Shown in pieces: positions 16,473 through 26,944 of a stretch of DNA of 64,000 nucleotides. Source of the DNA: Xanthobacter autotrophicus. Lineage in GTDB: Bacteria > Pseudomonadota > Alphaproteobacteria > Rhizobiales > Xanthobacteraceae. Position 1 is the stretch's first letter. Each line of letters begins with the position of its first letter. Below the pieces are notes generated by a model, which was not told the origin of the DNA, did no database searches, and saw nothing but the letters and a program-made list of their open reading frames with translations. The translations under genes and the position numbers were made by a program. The stretch lies in the NCBI RefSeq assembly GCF_043194295.1, contig NZ_JBAFVK010000001.1. One strand, 5' to 3'.

Positions 16473-16994
16473 TCATTCAGGCAGGCTCGGGAACAGGAAA
16501 TAGATCCAGTCGGCGCAAGCCGCCAGGATCTTCAGCGCCATGCTGGGGGAATGAATTTCAACGCTGCCGTGGGACAGACCATTACGTAATGCGATAAGCG
16601 CCTCGACAGGATCGGCCATCAGCATGCCGCCCTCGACCATTGGCGGCAACGCGCCCGTTTTGCGTGCTCGATCGACCAGATTGCGCAGCGTGCCGCGTGC
16701 GTCTCCACCATGCCCATTCAAACGAAATTTGAGCGCCAGCTCGCAAGCTCCGAATGCTTGGATTTCTCTCACCACGAAGAGATCGTAGTCAAAAAAGGCG
16801 TAAAGCATGACGCTACGCGCTCTGTCGAAGGCCTTTTGAACCTCTATGGGTGCCGCACCCTTCAAGCCGACATCAATTATTCCGGCATGATGGTCTCGAA
16901 GCGTCATTCGACGCGCGACATCTTGCTCAATAACATAGAGGTCAGCGAACCGGGGATCGGGCTCGAGAAGGGAGTCGAATGGCTTGAGAGACAT
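16473..16994 (-). CDS. HEPN-like protein downstream of herA
   Basis: A 173-residue, mostly helical protein. I do not recognise a named family, but it has two marks of HEPN domains. One is an amphipathic helix of the form IQAFGACELALKFRLNG (residues 78-94). The other is RNGLSHG (137-143), a fit to the R-x4-H ribonuclease motif (Arg137, His142). HEPN proteins are RNases in toxin-antitoxin, abortive-infection and CRISPR systems, though many are inactive. It starts 21 bp after the herA stop on the same strand and so is probably the fifth gene of the vapB-vapC-sir2-herA operon. The HEPN call is inference from pattern; the operon placement is direct observation. Confidence 0.6.
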   Translation of the reverse strand: MSLKPFDSLLEPDPRFADLYVIEQDVARRMTLRDHHAGIIDVGLKGAAPIEVQKAFDRARSVMLYAFFDYDLFVVREIQAFGACELALKFRLNGHGGDARGTLRNLVDRARKTGALPPMVEGGMLMADPVEALIALRNGLSHGSVEIHSPSMALKILAACADWIYFLFPSLPE

Positions 16995-17015
16995 GAGGCA
17001 GGTGGCTCCTCTGAG

Positions 17016-19010
17016 CTATGCGCCCCAAGCATCAATGATTTGGCGCAGAGGAAACGGAGCCCTTTCCTTCGACCATTCGTGGTACGGCGCTGCCGTCTGG
17101 CTATAGGGGCCAGGCTCCGGTCGATCGAACTGAACCCGCGCCGGGATATGGAACGCGCTTCCGAAAACGATCGCCTCGCCCGACGACAAAATCGTCACCT
17201 GATCGAGCAAACGCCGCGCCTGCATCGGGATGATGCGTCGGAAATGGTCGATGTCGTCCGGGTTCTGCAGACGATGGCTGATGAAGTTGGCACACTGGCT
17301 GATAATTGTCTGGCTGATCTCGCTCGGTCGCTGGCTGGCGATGATCAGTGAGAGGCCAAACTTCCGTCCCTCCTTGGCGATACGCTCATAGGCGAGACGT
17401 GCGAGGCGATGGCCGCGGTCTTCGTCCGATCGCGCCGGCCGCGCGTAGTTGTGCGCCTCCTCCAGGACGAGCACCCAAGGATGCTTATAGCGTGATGCCG
17501 CCGGTAATCGTTCCCTTGCCTCAAGGAGTACGCGCCCGATGACGGCGCAAGCATAAGGGAGAATCTCGTTCCCCAACATGGATAAGTCGAGCACCGACAC
17601 CTTAGGCCCGCCCGCATTGCCGAGACCAAAACGGGAAAACCACGATGCCAGATCTCGGATGCTGGTTTCGGCGTCTTCATAATTGAGAAACGAATGCCAG
17701 CGTTTATCGTCGAGGCGCGTCTTCAACCTCAGTTTCAACGTCGTGAGGTGTGCATCGACCCTTATGGTATCTTCCTTGGACACCGCTCGATTGATCAGGG
17801 ATGGATCTGTCAACGTCGAACGGGAGATGCGCAACGGTGAATCGGCTGTCCGAGCGGCAGTCTCGGCGACATGGCTGCCGCCGATGATCTTTGCGCGGAT
17901 TTCATCCTGGAGCTTTCGAGCCTCGGCTTCGATCTGAGCAGCATTCGCAAGGACCTCTTGATTGAAACCGGTGATCGCTTTGTGCGATGCGAACAGAGTC
18001 TCAAATGAGGCTGTATCGATGTCGGAATTCGCCAGATAGCCTATAATCAGATCGCAATATGAACCAGCCGATTTCCGTTGTATCTTTTGGAGATCGGAAA
18101 GCAGCTTTTCGATCGAGCTTAAAGCACTCTGGAATGTATTAAGATTCGAAACCTCATCAGCATTCCCGCCCTTCGCGATCGCCCACCAGTCCTTCAGGAC
18201 CGGCTCCTGCGTTTGTTCGGCAGCGCTCAACCAAGCGCAGATCTCTTCAGCATTGAGAAACCAGAGTGGAAGGCCGAATTCTTCACCGTTGAGGTAGATG
18301 CGATCGGGCAATCGTGTGACAGTCTTGCCTGTTGGGAATGCCTTTTCATACTCGCCATTAATGTCGAGGATAAAGACATGCGGCTCCTCGGCAGCACCAT
18401 CGAGCGCCTTCATCGCCTTCTGGATCAGGCTGGAAACGGAAAAGGACTTGCCCGAGCCGGTGTTGCCGACGATCGCCAGAGGGCGCGAAAACAGATCGTT
18501 GTAGGAGGCGCGCACGACATTGCGCGTCTGGCCCGTTGGAAACCCGATTTTCAGGTCGTAGTCGAAGTCCTTGTCATCATAGCCTTCTGGCCTATTGCGC
18601 CGCGGCGGAAGCTCGAACACAGCGCGCAGCACGGCCGGCGATCCGATTTCAGCAGGGGTATCGAGGGTTGGCAGAACGGATATGCCCGGGCTGAAGGAGG
18701 CGTCGTCATCAATGTTCTCGATCGTGCCCAGCAACTGCACGCTGGCGATCCGGCGTGGCTTCATCAACTCAAGGCTGAGGTCGTCGCCACTTGCAGGGTC
18801 GAAGCTCTCGCGCGCCTCGAGGTCGGTAATGATGCCGATGACGGTTTCGCCCGCCCCCAATGAAAATGTCAGGTAGGCGTTGATGGCGATCGCGACCTGG
18901 ACGCCGTCAAGGGTCGCGCGAAGCGCCGAGCGGGTTTCGGGCAAAAGCTCGACTTTCACCCGAAACCCCTGAACAGCGACGATGTGGCCGACAAGTCGAG
19001 GATTATCCAT
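17016..19010 (-). CDS. herA: HerA-type FtsK/HerA ATPase of a SIR2-HerA system
   Basis: A 664-residue ATPase. The N-terminal 130 residues form a HAS-barrel-like domain (HIVAVQGFRVKVEL...). Walker A is GNTGSGKS at 182-189, Walker B is WVLVLEEAHNYARP near residue 500, and the sensor and arginine-finger region is LSLIIASQRPSEISQTIISQCANF. The IS-Q-ANF stretch is diagnostic for bacterial HerA (DUF87). In SIR2-HerA (Nezha-type) anti-phage systems, HerA hexamers assemble with SIR2 NADases and trigger NAD+ loss on infection. The ATG at 19010 lies 2 nt after the sir2 stop; a TTG at 19016 overlapping that stop is an alternative. The gene is intact although its sir2 partner is broken. Confidence 0.9.
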   Translation of the reverse strand: MDNPRLVGHIVAVQGFRVKVELLPETRSALRATLDGVQVAIAINAYLTFSLGAGETVIGIITDLEARESFDPASGDDLSLELMKPRRIASVQLLGTIENIDDDASFSPGISVLPTLDTPAEIGSPAVLRAVFELPPRRNRPEGYDDKDFDYDLKIGFPTGQTRNVVRASYNDLFSRPLAIVGNTGSGKSFSVSSLIQKAMKALDGAAEEPHVFILDINGEYEKAFPTGKTVTRLPDRIYLNGEEFGLPLWFLNAEEICAWLSAAEQTQEPVLKDWWAIAKGGNADEVSNLNTFQSALSSIEKLLSDLQKIQRKSAGSYCDLIIGYLANSDIDTASFETLFASHKAITGFNQEVLANAAQIEAEARKLQDEIRAKIIGGSHVAETAARTADSPLRISRSTLTDPSLINRAVSKEDTIRVDAHLTTLKLRLKTRLDDKRWHSFLNYEDAETSIRDLASWFSRFGLGNAGGPKVSVLDLSMLGNEILPYACAVIGRVLLEARERLPAASRYKHPWVLVLEEAHNYARPARSDEDRGHRLARLAYERIAKEGRKFGLSLIIASQRPSEISQTIISQCANFISHRLQNPDDIDHFRRIIPMQARRLLDQVTILSSGEAIVFGSAFHIPARVQFDRPEPGPYSQTAAPYHEWSKERAPFPLRQIIDAWGA

Positions 19011-20070
19011 GGTCAAGCCCCCGTATCAGGTTCGGCGGGCATTGCAGACGAGGCGATCTGCTTTTCAAAACGACGCAGACGCAGGAAATCGTCGAGCCAT
19101 TGGACGTCGGGCATCGCCGACCGCGCAAAATCATCAAAGGTCGCGTGCTTGAACGTGGCAGCCGCAAAGGCTGCGTCGGTCGGGCACAACACGAAAGCGC
19201 GCTTGCCAAGATCCTTGTACCGCCGGATGCGCTCGACGACCGGGCTCTCCGGATTGGGCTCCACCACCAGCATAACCAGCGACGGGTTCATCAAGGCACT
19301 CTCGATGATTCGGCTGACATGATCATCGCCGAAGCCGTAGCCGAGGACGAGCAGGAACGTCTGAGGGATGCCGAGGCGCACTTGGAATGATCGGAAGAGA
19401 TGCGCATACGGCATCGTCAGCGTCTGCGTGAACTTATTCGCGGTCGGCAGAATACCGACCGATGCGGTTCCCTCGGCAAGATCAACGAGTGCGGCTGCCT
19501 TCTCCTCCGGCTTCAAGTCCACATAGGCTCGGAACGGCGCGAGGTCGGGGTGCCGCGCCCGCATCTCGCCATCCTGCTCGAACCAGTGAATTGACCCATG
19601 CAGCTTGTAAAAATGCAGGAACTTGTCGAAGCGCCGGACTCGGCCTTCGGCGACTTCCCCCGGATAATAGACGTCAAGGCCGTAGACGGAGGGATCGAAC
19701 CGCGCTGCGGCGCGGCCGGTGAACCCATCGAAATACTGGATGCCGAGCAACTCCAGCGCCTGCTCGAACAGGGTGTCGTAGTTCAACGTGAAAAGATGAG
19801 TTCGCCCGAGATTGCTATCTCGGGCGACGAGCTTGGAGAGAAATGCGAGCTGCGGCGGGGTCTCGCTTGTCGACTTCGCCATGGCCTTATCGGGCAAGGA
19901 CAGCGCGCATTCTGCGAAAATCGACATGCGCAGACGGTTTACGAACCACTGGAGATCGTCAAAGCTTGGTGCGGGCGTGCTCGGCCAGGTGACACCGGAG
20001 AATGGTGCGTCTTTCGACTGGCCAATGACCAAGGCGTTGGCGACGAAGGATAGCCAAGCTTCGAAACCTA

Positions 20071-21216
20071 GTGGATTGACCGAGACGGAAGAGTCCGTTG
20101 GTGGATTCCGTTTGGCGCCGGACTGTGCTTGTCTGGCGCATGCGCAACGGGATCACAATCATTCTCGGCGAGGCGGACCGGCGGCGGCTTGACGCCCTGG
20201 TCGCGGATCGCAACACCCCGCAGAAGCACGTCTGGCGCGCCCGGATCGTGCTCATGAGCGCCGACGGCGTCGGCACCCACGCCATCATGGCCGAGACCGG
20301 CACGGCGAAGACCACCGTCTGGCGCTGGCAGGCCCGCTTCATGGCGGAAGGCGTCGAAGGGTTGCTGCGCGACAAGACGCGGCCCCCGGGCAAGGCTCCC
20401 GTGGCGCAGGACAGGGCCTCGGCCGTGGTCGCCATGACGCTGAAGCCGCCGCCCCATGAGGCCACCCACTGGACCACGCGGGCCATGGCCAAGGTCGCGG
20501 GACTGGCGGTCTCCACGGTGCAGAAGATCTGGAAGGCCCATGGCCTGGCCCCGCATCGCTGGCGACAGTTCAAGCTTTCCAACGATCCCGCCTTTGCCGA
20601 GAAGCTGCACGATGTCGTCGGGCTCTATGTCAGCCCGCCGGCCCATGCCCTGGTGCTGAGCATCGACGAGAAATCGCAGATCCAGGCGCTCGACCGCACC
20701 CAGCCCGGACTGCCGCTGAAGAAGGGCCGCGGCGCCACCCTGACCCACGACTACAAGCGCCACGGAACCACCACGCTGTTCGCCGCACTCGATGTCCTCA
20801 CCGGCGCGGTGTTCGGGCGGAACATGCAGCGCCACCGGCATCAGGAGTTCATCCGCTTCCTCAACGCCCTCGAGCGCGACATCCCGGCCGGCAGGCTGGT
20901 CCACGTCATCCTCGACAACTACGCCGCCCACAAGCACGAGAAGGTGCGGGCCTGGCTTGACCGCCATCCGCGCTGGACCTTCCACTTCACGCCGACGTCC
21001 AGTTCCTGGCTGAACGCGGTCGAGGGCTTCTTCGCCATCCTGACGCGCCGCCGGCTGCAGAATGGCGTCTTCCGGTCCGTCGTCGATCTCCAGGCCGCCA
21101 TCAACCGCTTCATCGGCGAACACAACCAGACCCCAAAACCCTTCATCTGGCGCGCCGACCCCGAAGCTATCATTGCCGCCAGGAACCGTGGGTTCCAAGC
21201 GTTGGAGTCAATCCAC
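20071..21216 (+). mobile_element. IS630-family insertion in the sir2 gene
   Basis: A 1146-bp element between two TA dinucleotides (20069-20070 and 21217-21218), the invariant target duplication of IS630/Tc1/mariner elements. The ends share GTGGATTGAC as an inverted repeat; adding the TA and flanking C the match is 13 bp (20068-20080 and 21207-21219). It carries one transposase gene and is opposite in orientation to sir2. Confidence 0.92.
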
Positions 21217-21219
21217 TAG
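20140..21219 (+). CDS. IS630-family transposase
   Basis: A 359-residue transposase. An N-terminal helix-turn-helix region (HAIMAETGTAKTTVWRWQARF) is followed by the DDE/D core with LSIDEKSQIQALDRTQPGLP, VHVILDNYAAHKHEKV and TSSSWLNAVEGFFAILTRR. I chose the ATG at 20140 (MRNGITIILGEADRRR); an upstream TTG would add 14 residues. The stop TAG uses the right-hand TA. The gene looks intact. Confidence 0.93.
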   Translation: MRNGITIILGEADRRRLDALVADRNTPQKHVWRARIVLMSADGVGTHAIMAETGTAKTTVWRWQARFMAEGVEGLLRDKTRPPGKAPVAQDRASAVVAMTLKPPPHEATHWTTRAMAKVAGLAVSTVQKIWKAHGLAPHRWRQFKLSNDPAFAEKLHDVVGLYVSPPAHALVLSIDEKSQIQALDRTQPGLPLKKGRGATLTHDYKRHGTTTLFAALDVLTGAVFGRNMQRHRHQEFIRFLNALERDIPAGRLVHVILDNYAAHKHEKVRAWLDRHPRWTFHFTPTSSSWLNAVEGFFAILTRRRLQNGVFRSVVDLQAAINRFIGEHNQTPKPFIWRADPEAIIAARNRGFQALESIH

Positions 21220-21548
21220 CGTCGGTTCATCGATAAAATTAGCCAGCCAGACGGCGTCCCTCCGCGCCTTGATGATGGGGCCGATTGAGGCAGGCACATC
21301 CGGGAGGGCCTCGATCGTTTCGAAGACAGCGGTTTCAAGATTCGCCATGGTCTTCCCGCCGGCTGAAACCGACGTACCGGAACCCGTCAAAACCACGAGG
21401 TTTTCCATGCGTAGCCATTCGGATATCAGAGCTTGGAGGCGAACCCGCCCCTGTTTCTGGTCAAGCCCAAGCAGAAGATCTCCAGCGTTGCCGTCTTCGG
21501 TCAGACCGATGAGCTGGTACTCGATGGGTACAGGCGGCGCTGCCGTCA

Positions 21549-21992
21549 TCATTCTCCCCCCTCCAGGCCGTCACGCAACGGATTGATGATCTGGAGCCCG
21601 GCGAAGTCCTTCTCGTTGTCAGTCACCACCACGCATTCATTCGCACCGGCGACGGCGGCGATGATCATGTCGAGTCCGCTACGGGGACGACCCGCCACCT
21701 TGCCCTCCGCCATCAGCCGCGCCCAGATCAGGCCGGCCTTGGCGTCGAAGGATAAAATGCGGCCCGTGAACAGGGCCTGCGGCCCCTCCGGCCCGACAAA
21801 CCAGGCGTCGAGCGCATCGCGTTTCTTGCCGCGGGGCTTTTCCAGAATGCCACGTCGAATTTCAGCGACGGTCAATGAAGCAATAAACAGGTCCTCGTCG
21901 CGCTGTGCTGCCATCCAAGCCAGCAACGCCGCCGACGGCTGCGGCTTGACGATATTGCTGATGATGTTGGTATCGAGGAGATAGCGCGTCAC
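21549..21992 (-). CDS. vapC: VapC-type PIN-domain toxin
   Basis: A 147-residue PIN-domain ribonuclease of the VapC/FitB type. The acidic residues expected for metal binding are in LLDTNI (Asp7), TVAEIRRG (Glu44), SGLDMIIAAVA (Asp108) and VTDNEKDF (Asp125). VapC toxins cleave tRNA or rRNA when not held by VapB. It starts with a GTG overlapping the vapB stop by 4 bp, and its own stop overlaps the sir2 start by 4 bp. Translation of vapB, vapC and sir2 is therefore probably coupled. The gene is intact. Confidence 0.92.
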   Translation of the reverse strand: MTRYLLDTNIISNIVKPQPSAALLAWMAAQRDEDLFIASLTVAEIRRGILEKPRGKKRDALDAWFVGPEGPQALFTGRILSFDAKAGLIWARLMAEGKVAGRPRSGLDMIIAAVAGANECVVVTDNEKDFAGLQIINPLRDGLEGGE

Positions 21993-22291
21993 AGATCGAC
22001 CTTACGCCCCTCTTCACGCGGGCGGGAAAGATCAAGCTCCGCGCCCACCAGCGGCGAGCGGCGTAAAGCGGTGAGGATGCCGCCGGGCTTGGGTGGTTCG
22101 CCAGCGACGACTGTCTTCACGGCCGCGCGAACCTGCTCCGCTTCCGGCCCTTCCTCAGCCAGACGACGGGCAAGAGCGCGTATCAGCTCGCGATCGGATT
22201 CGAGCGCCATGATCTCGAAGCGCGTGAAGCCGCGCTGCGTCAGACGGGCGCGGTAATTCTGGATCGCTCTCTTCTGTGCAGCATTGCCCAT
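21989..22291 (-). CDS. vapB: VapB-like antitoxin
   Basis: A 100-residue basic protein starting MGNAAQKRAIQNYRARLTQR. The N-terminal part (RGFTRFEIMALESDRELIRALARRLAEEG) looks like a ribbon-helix-helix DNA-binding fold of the type found in antitoxins next to FitB-like VapC. The C-terminal tail is polar and likely binds the toxin. I chose the ATG at 22291 (GGTGGCC upstream) because the longer frame would cover the promoter and operator. It probably represses its own operon at the palindrome 22310-22330. Confidence 0.85.
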   Translation of the reverse strand: MGNAAQKRAIQNYRARLTQRGFTRFEIMALESDRELIRALARRLAEEGPEAEQVRAAVKTVVAGEPPKPGGILTALRRSPLVGAELDLSRPREEGRKVDL

Positions 22292-22309
22292 GGCCACCCT
22301 CCATGCTAT

Positions 22310-22330
22310 ATCTGGATATATAGTCCAGAT
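22310..22330 (-). promoter_or_regulatory. Probable operator of the vapBC-sir2-herA operon
   Basis: A perfect 7-bp inverted repeat, ATCTGGA (22310-22316) and TCCAGAT (22324-22330), around an AT-only-rich 7-bp centre TATATAG that can serve as a -10 box. It lies 19 bp upstream of the vapB start. Ribbon-helix-helix antitoxins usually bind such a site. Confidence 0.6.
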
Positions 22331-22585
22331 TTGTTGTGCAGACAAGTGAGGACGCGATGGCGAAACGCGTTTCAGACAGGCTTGGCCAGAGAGCGGATCG
22401 CCGCGCCATCCGATGCCGGTATTTTCCGTCTGCTGTGATGCGCTTTTCTACGCCGGATGGCGCCAGAACCGGCAACAATATGCTGAATGCCGTCGAATAC
22501 TCTCCGTTGATTTGCGTTGCTTATACTTCGATTCACAACAATCGTGAAGCCGATCAACTTGCAATCGCTATCGAACGGCGCAACG
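22331..22585. other. Divergent intergenic region without a gene
   Basis: About 250 bp between the vapB operator and the small gene upstream of the recombinase. Open frames here overlap each other and lack recognisable families. It probably holds the promoter of the recombinase operon. Confidence 0.35.
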
Positions 22586-22771
22586 ATGGACCAGGACAAA
22601 CGCCAGCAGCAAAGGAGCGCGCTTCGGCTCGTCGAGCCGGAACTGTCGCTCGTGCGCCGCGGCGACGGTCCCGACCCGCGCCTGAGCGAGTTGGCTCGCC
22701 TGCTCGCCCGTCGTGCTGCGCGGGAGGTGTTCGAAGAGCAGATAAAGGAACGCAGCACGACGCGCTCCTGA
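22586..22771 (+). CDS. Small charged protein upstream of the recombinase
   Basis: A 61-residue, Arg/Glu-rich helical protein starting MDQDKRQQQRSALRLVEPEL. It ends 19 bp before the recombinase start in the same orientation. I recognise no named family. Small genes in this position are common next to alphaproteobacterial serine recombinases, which suggests an accessory or regulatory partner; this is inference from position. Confidence 0.55.
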   Translation: MDQDKRQQQRSALRLVEPELSLVRRGDGPDPRLSELARLLARRAAREVFEEQIKERSTTRS

Positions 22772-22790
22772 CACCTCAGGAGAGTGCGCT

Positions 22791-24578
<1,788 letters not shown>

Positions 24579-24788
24579 TCAATTGTCGAGCCGGCGAACC
24601 GCCCGTCGACGAGGCGTATGTAGCAACCCTCGTTCCCGATTGAAAGGGCTGGCGCGGAAATAATGCCCACGAGCGTACCGCCCTGTGGACGACGAGTCAT
24701 CCACCGGTCCGGCCGGTCCCGCGCCAGCCCTTGCCAGCCCTCGGAAAACGCCCAGGATGGGCGGTCAGCAAAATGGGGGAGAGGGCCG

Positions 24789-25679
24789 ATGGGAAATTCC
24801 GACATGGATGCGCTGCGCGCGATCCTCGCGGCGAGCCCCCGGCCCCAGAGCCTCGCCGAGCGGCGGGCGCGGATGGAAGAGGTCACCGCCATCGACCCCA
24901 TCGATCCGGGCATCACGGTGACGCCTGTGGACGCCGGCGGCGTGCCGGGGGAATGGTCGCTGGCGCCGGGGGCGGATCAGGCACGGGTGCTGCTGTTCCT
25001 GCACGGCGGCGGCTACTCCTCCGGTTCGCTGAAGAGCCACCGCACCATGGTGACGGGGGCGGGCCGGGCGGCCGGCATCCGCACCCTCGCCGTCGCCTAC
25101 CGCCTCGCGCCTGAGCATCCCTTTCCTGCCGCGCTGGACGATGCCGAGGCGGCCTATGGCTTCCTGCTGGCGCAGGGCTATGCGGCGCGCCACATAGCAG
25201 TCGGCGGCGACAGTGCGGGCGGCGGGCTGACACTGGCCCTGTTCCAGCGGCTGCGGGCCAAAGGCAGGCAGCAGCCGGCCTGCGGCTGGCTGGTCTCGCC
25301 CTGGGTGGATCTCCACATGACGGGAGCGAGCATCGACGCCAAGGATACGGTGGACCCGCTCATCCACCGGGCCTATCTCGAAATGCTGGCTGAGGCTTAT
25401 CTTTCGGGCGGTGGAAGCCGGAGCGATCCCCTCGTCAGCCCGCTTCTTGCGGATCTTTCGGGCCTGCCGCCCATCCTCATCCAGGTGGGATCGGCGGAGA
25501 CCCTGCTGGATGATGCGGTGCGCATGGCCGGACGGCTCGGCGCCTGTGACGGGGAGGTGCGCCTCTCCATCTATCCGCACATGATCCACGCCTGGCCCAT
25601 CTGGTACCACCGCCTCGCCGACGGGCGCCGTGCGCTGGCCGAGGCTGGCGCCTTCCTGGGTGAAAGGCTCGGCGGCTGA
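24789..25679 (+). CDS. Alpha/beta hydrolase of the HSL (esterase/lipase) family
   Basis: A 296-residue cytosolic hydrolase with the oxyanion-hole motif FLHGGGYSSGS, the nucleophile elbow VGGDSAGGG, and a C-terminal Asp-His pair in YPHMIHAWP. It belongs to the hormone-sensitive-lipase group of carboxylesterases (short acyl esters); the natural substrate is unknown. The ATG at 24789 follows GGGGGAGAGG and gives the usual family length. It is the first core gene after the tRNA and converges with trmJ, whose 3' end lies 3 bp away. Confidence 0.88.
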   Translation: MGNSDMDALRAILAASPRPQSLAERRARMEEVTAIDPIDPGITVTPVDAGGVPGEWSLAPGADQARVLLFLHGGGYSSGSLKSHRTMVTGAGRAAGIRTLAVAYRLAPEHPFPAALDDAEAAYGFLLAQGYAARHIAVGGDSAGGGLTLALFQRLRAKGRQQPACGWLVSPWVDLHMTGASIDAKDTVDPLIHRAYLEMLAEAYLSGGGSRSDPLVSPLLADLSGLPPILIQVGSAETLLDDAVRMAGRLGACDGEVRLSIYPHMIHAWPIWYHRLADGRRALAEAGAFLGERLGG

Positions 25680-25682
25680 GGC

Positions 25683-26579
25683 TCAGTCGCCCTCGCCCTC
25701 GGGCGGTACCGGCACCGGCGGCTCCGCGCTTGCGGACGGCGCCTTGCTTTTGGTCGCCTTGCGCGTCTTGTGGATGGCCGCCTCGGCGATGCGGATGGTC
25801 TTGCGCGCGTCCCGGCCGGCGCGGCCTTCCTCCAGCGCGGTGACGGCGCCGTGCAGGGTGGCGAGGTCCTGACGCGTCAGGCCCAGGCGATGGAAGATGT
25901 TGCGCAGGTTGCGGATGGTGGAGGGCGCCTTTTCCGGCGAGCGGAAAAAGCCGGACTGCTCCAATGCCCCCTCCAGATGATCGAAGAAAGCGAGGAGGTC
26001 GCCCTTGTCCGCCAGCGGCGAGCGGTCCGGCGGGGCGAAGGGCAGGGCGCCCCCGGTTTCCGCCTTGAACCATTCATAGCCGGTCACCGCCACGCACATG
26101 GCGAGGTTTAGCGAGGCGAAGGCGGGGTTCACCGGCAGGGTTAGGATGGAATCGCACAGCGACACCTCCTCCGTATAGAGCCCGGTGCGCTCGCGGCCGA
26201 ACACGAGGGCCACATCTTCCCCACCGGCAAGGCGGGAGCGGGCCTCCTGCGCCACCGCATCGGCGCCGAGCACAGGCTTGGCCATGCCGCGCTCCCGCGC
26301 TGTGGCGGCGAAGGCATAGTTGACGCCCACAAGCGCCGAGCGCAGGTCGGGATAGAGCGTGGCCTCGGCGAGGATGCGGTCGGCTCCGGCCGAGAAGATG
26401 CGGGCCGGCTCGCTGGGCCAGCCCTCACGCGGGTTCACGATGCGCAGGCGCGAAAGGCCGAAATTGCCCATGGCCCGCGCTGCCGAGCCGATGTTCTGGC
26501 CCAGCTGCGGCTCCACCAGGATCACCACCGGCCCGCCGGCCACCCATGGTTTTGTGCTGTCGGTCCCGGCACCCGGCAT
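25683..26579 (-). CDS. trmJ: tRNA (cytidine/uridine-2'-O)-methyltransferase TrmJ
   Basis: A 298-residue SPOUT-fold methyltransferase that 2'-O-methylates the wobble-side position 32 of tRNA using SAM. Motif 1 is ILVEPQLGQNIGSAARAMGNFG, motif 2 is DVALVFGRERTGLYTEEVSLCD, and motif 3 is LTLPVNPAFASLNLAMCVAV, all typical of TrmJ. The C-terminal extension (about 220-298) is helical and ends in a Pro/Glu-rich tail. The ATG at 26579 is chosen because upstream codons do not fit the family. The neighbours are unrelated, and it is probably transcribed alone. Confidence 0.93.
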   Translation of the reverse strand: MPGAGTDSTKPWVAGGPVVILVEPQLGQNIGSAARAMGNFGLSRLRIVNPREGWPSEPARIFSAGADRILAEATLYPDLRSALVGVNYAFAATARERGMAKPVLGADAVAQEARSRLAGGEDVALVFGRERTGLYTEEVSLCDSILTLPVNPAFASLNLAMCVAVTGYEWFKAETGGALPFAPPDRSPLADKGDLLAFFDHLEGALEQSGFFRSPEKAPSTIRNLRNIFHRLGLTRQDLATLHGAVTALEEGRAGRDARKTIRIAEAAIHKTRKATKSKAPSASAEPPVPVPPEGEGD

Positions 26580-26944
26580 GTCGTCTCCCGTTTCGCGCTG
26601 TTTTGCACAGGGCGGGCGGCCAAGTCGAGGGGTGATATCAATGGCGATGAGCTTGGCGCATCGGCCATTGGTCAAGCCCGCGCGGCGCTTGAGCCTACCC
26701 ACTTGGCATCGGTCGAAGACCGAGGCCGATGGTAAAAGGTCGAGGGGTAAGGTCGAGAGGTAAGGCCGCGCGGTCTGCCACGGCGTGGGAAATCATCTCA
26801 CACCAAAGCCGGGGTTTGCGGCTGTTGCACTGCGCCACGCCAGTGCTATAGCGGCGAAGTTGAAGGAGTTTCGGCGCGCGAGCGCCGGTCGCCCCTTCTC
26901 TGCTTTCCCTTTTGGCTCAAAGAGCAGTCCTGAAAGGCCGTCCC
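26580..26944. other. Divergent trmJ-icd intergenic region
   Basis: 365 bp with no supported gene. It must hold promoters for trmJ and icd. A short imperfect tandem repeat of GGTCGAGRGGTAA occurs at about 26738-26763. The icd start is preceded by AAAGGCCGTCCC. Confidence 0.4.

Larger units (their letters stand above)
19013..21552 (-). pseudogene. SIR2-family NADase gene split by an IS630-type element
   Basis: The 5' part (21552 to 21219) encodes 112 residues with the NAD-binding loop LVVLTGSGTSVSAGGK (about residues 52-67). The 3' part (20070 to 19013) encodes FTLNYDTLFEQA, the LHGSIHWF catalytic-His motif and LVLGYGFGDDH. Deleting the element plus one copy of the duplicated TA joins the parts in frame through a CTA codon, giving 463 codons with no other defect. 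As it stands, the 5' part ends at a TGA within the element and the 3' part has only a TTG at 20032, so a working SIR2 is unlikely. The 5' start overlaps the vapC stop by 4 bp. The role of SIR2 as NAD+-depleting effector is family knowledge. Confidence 0.9.
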
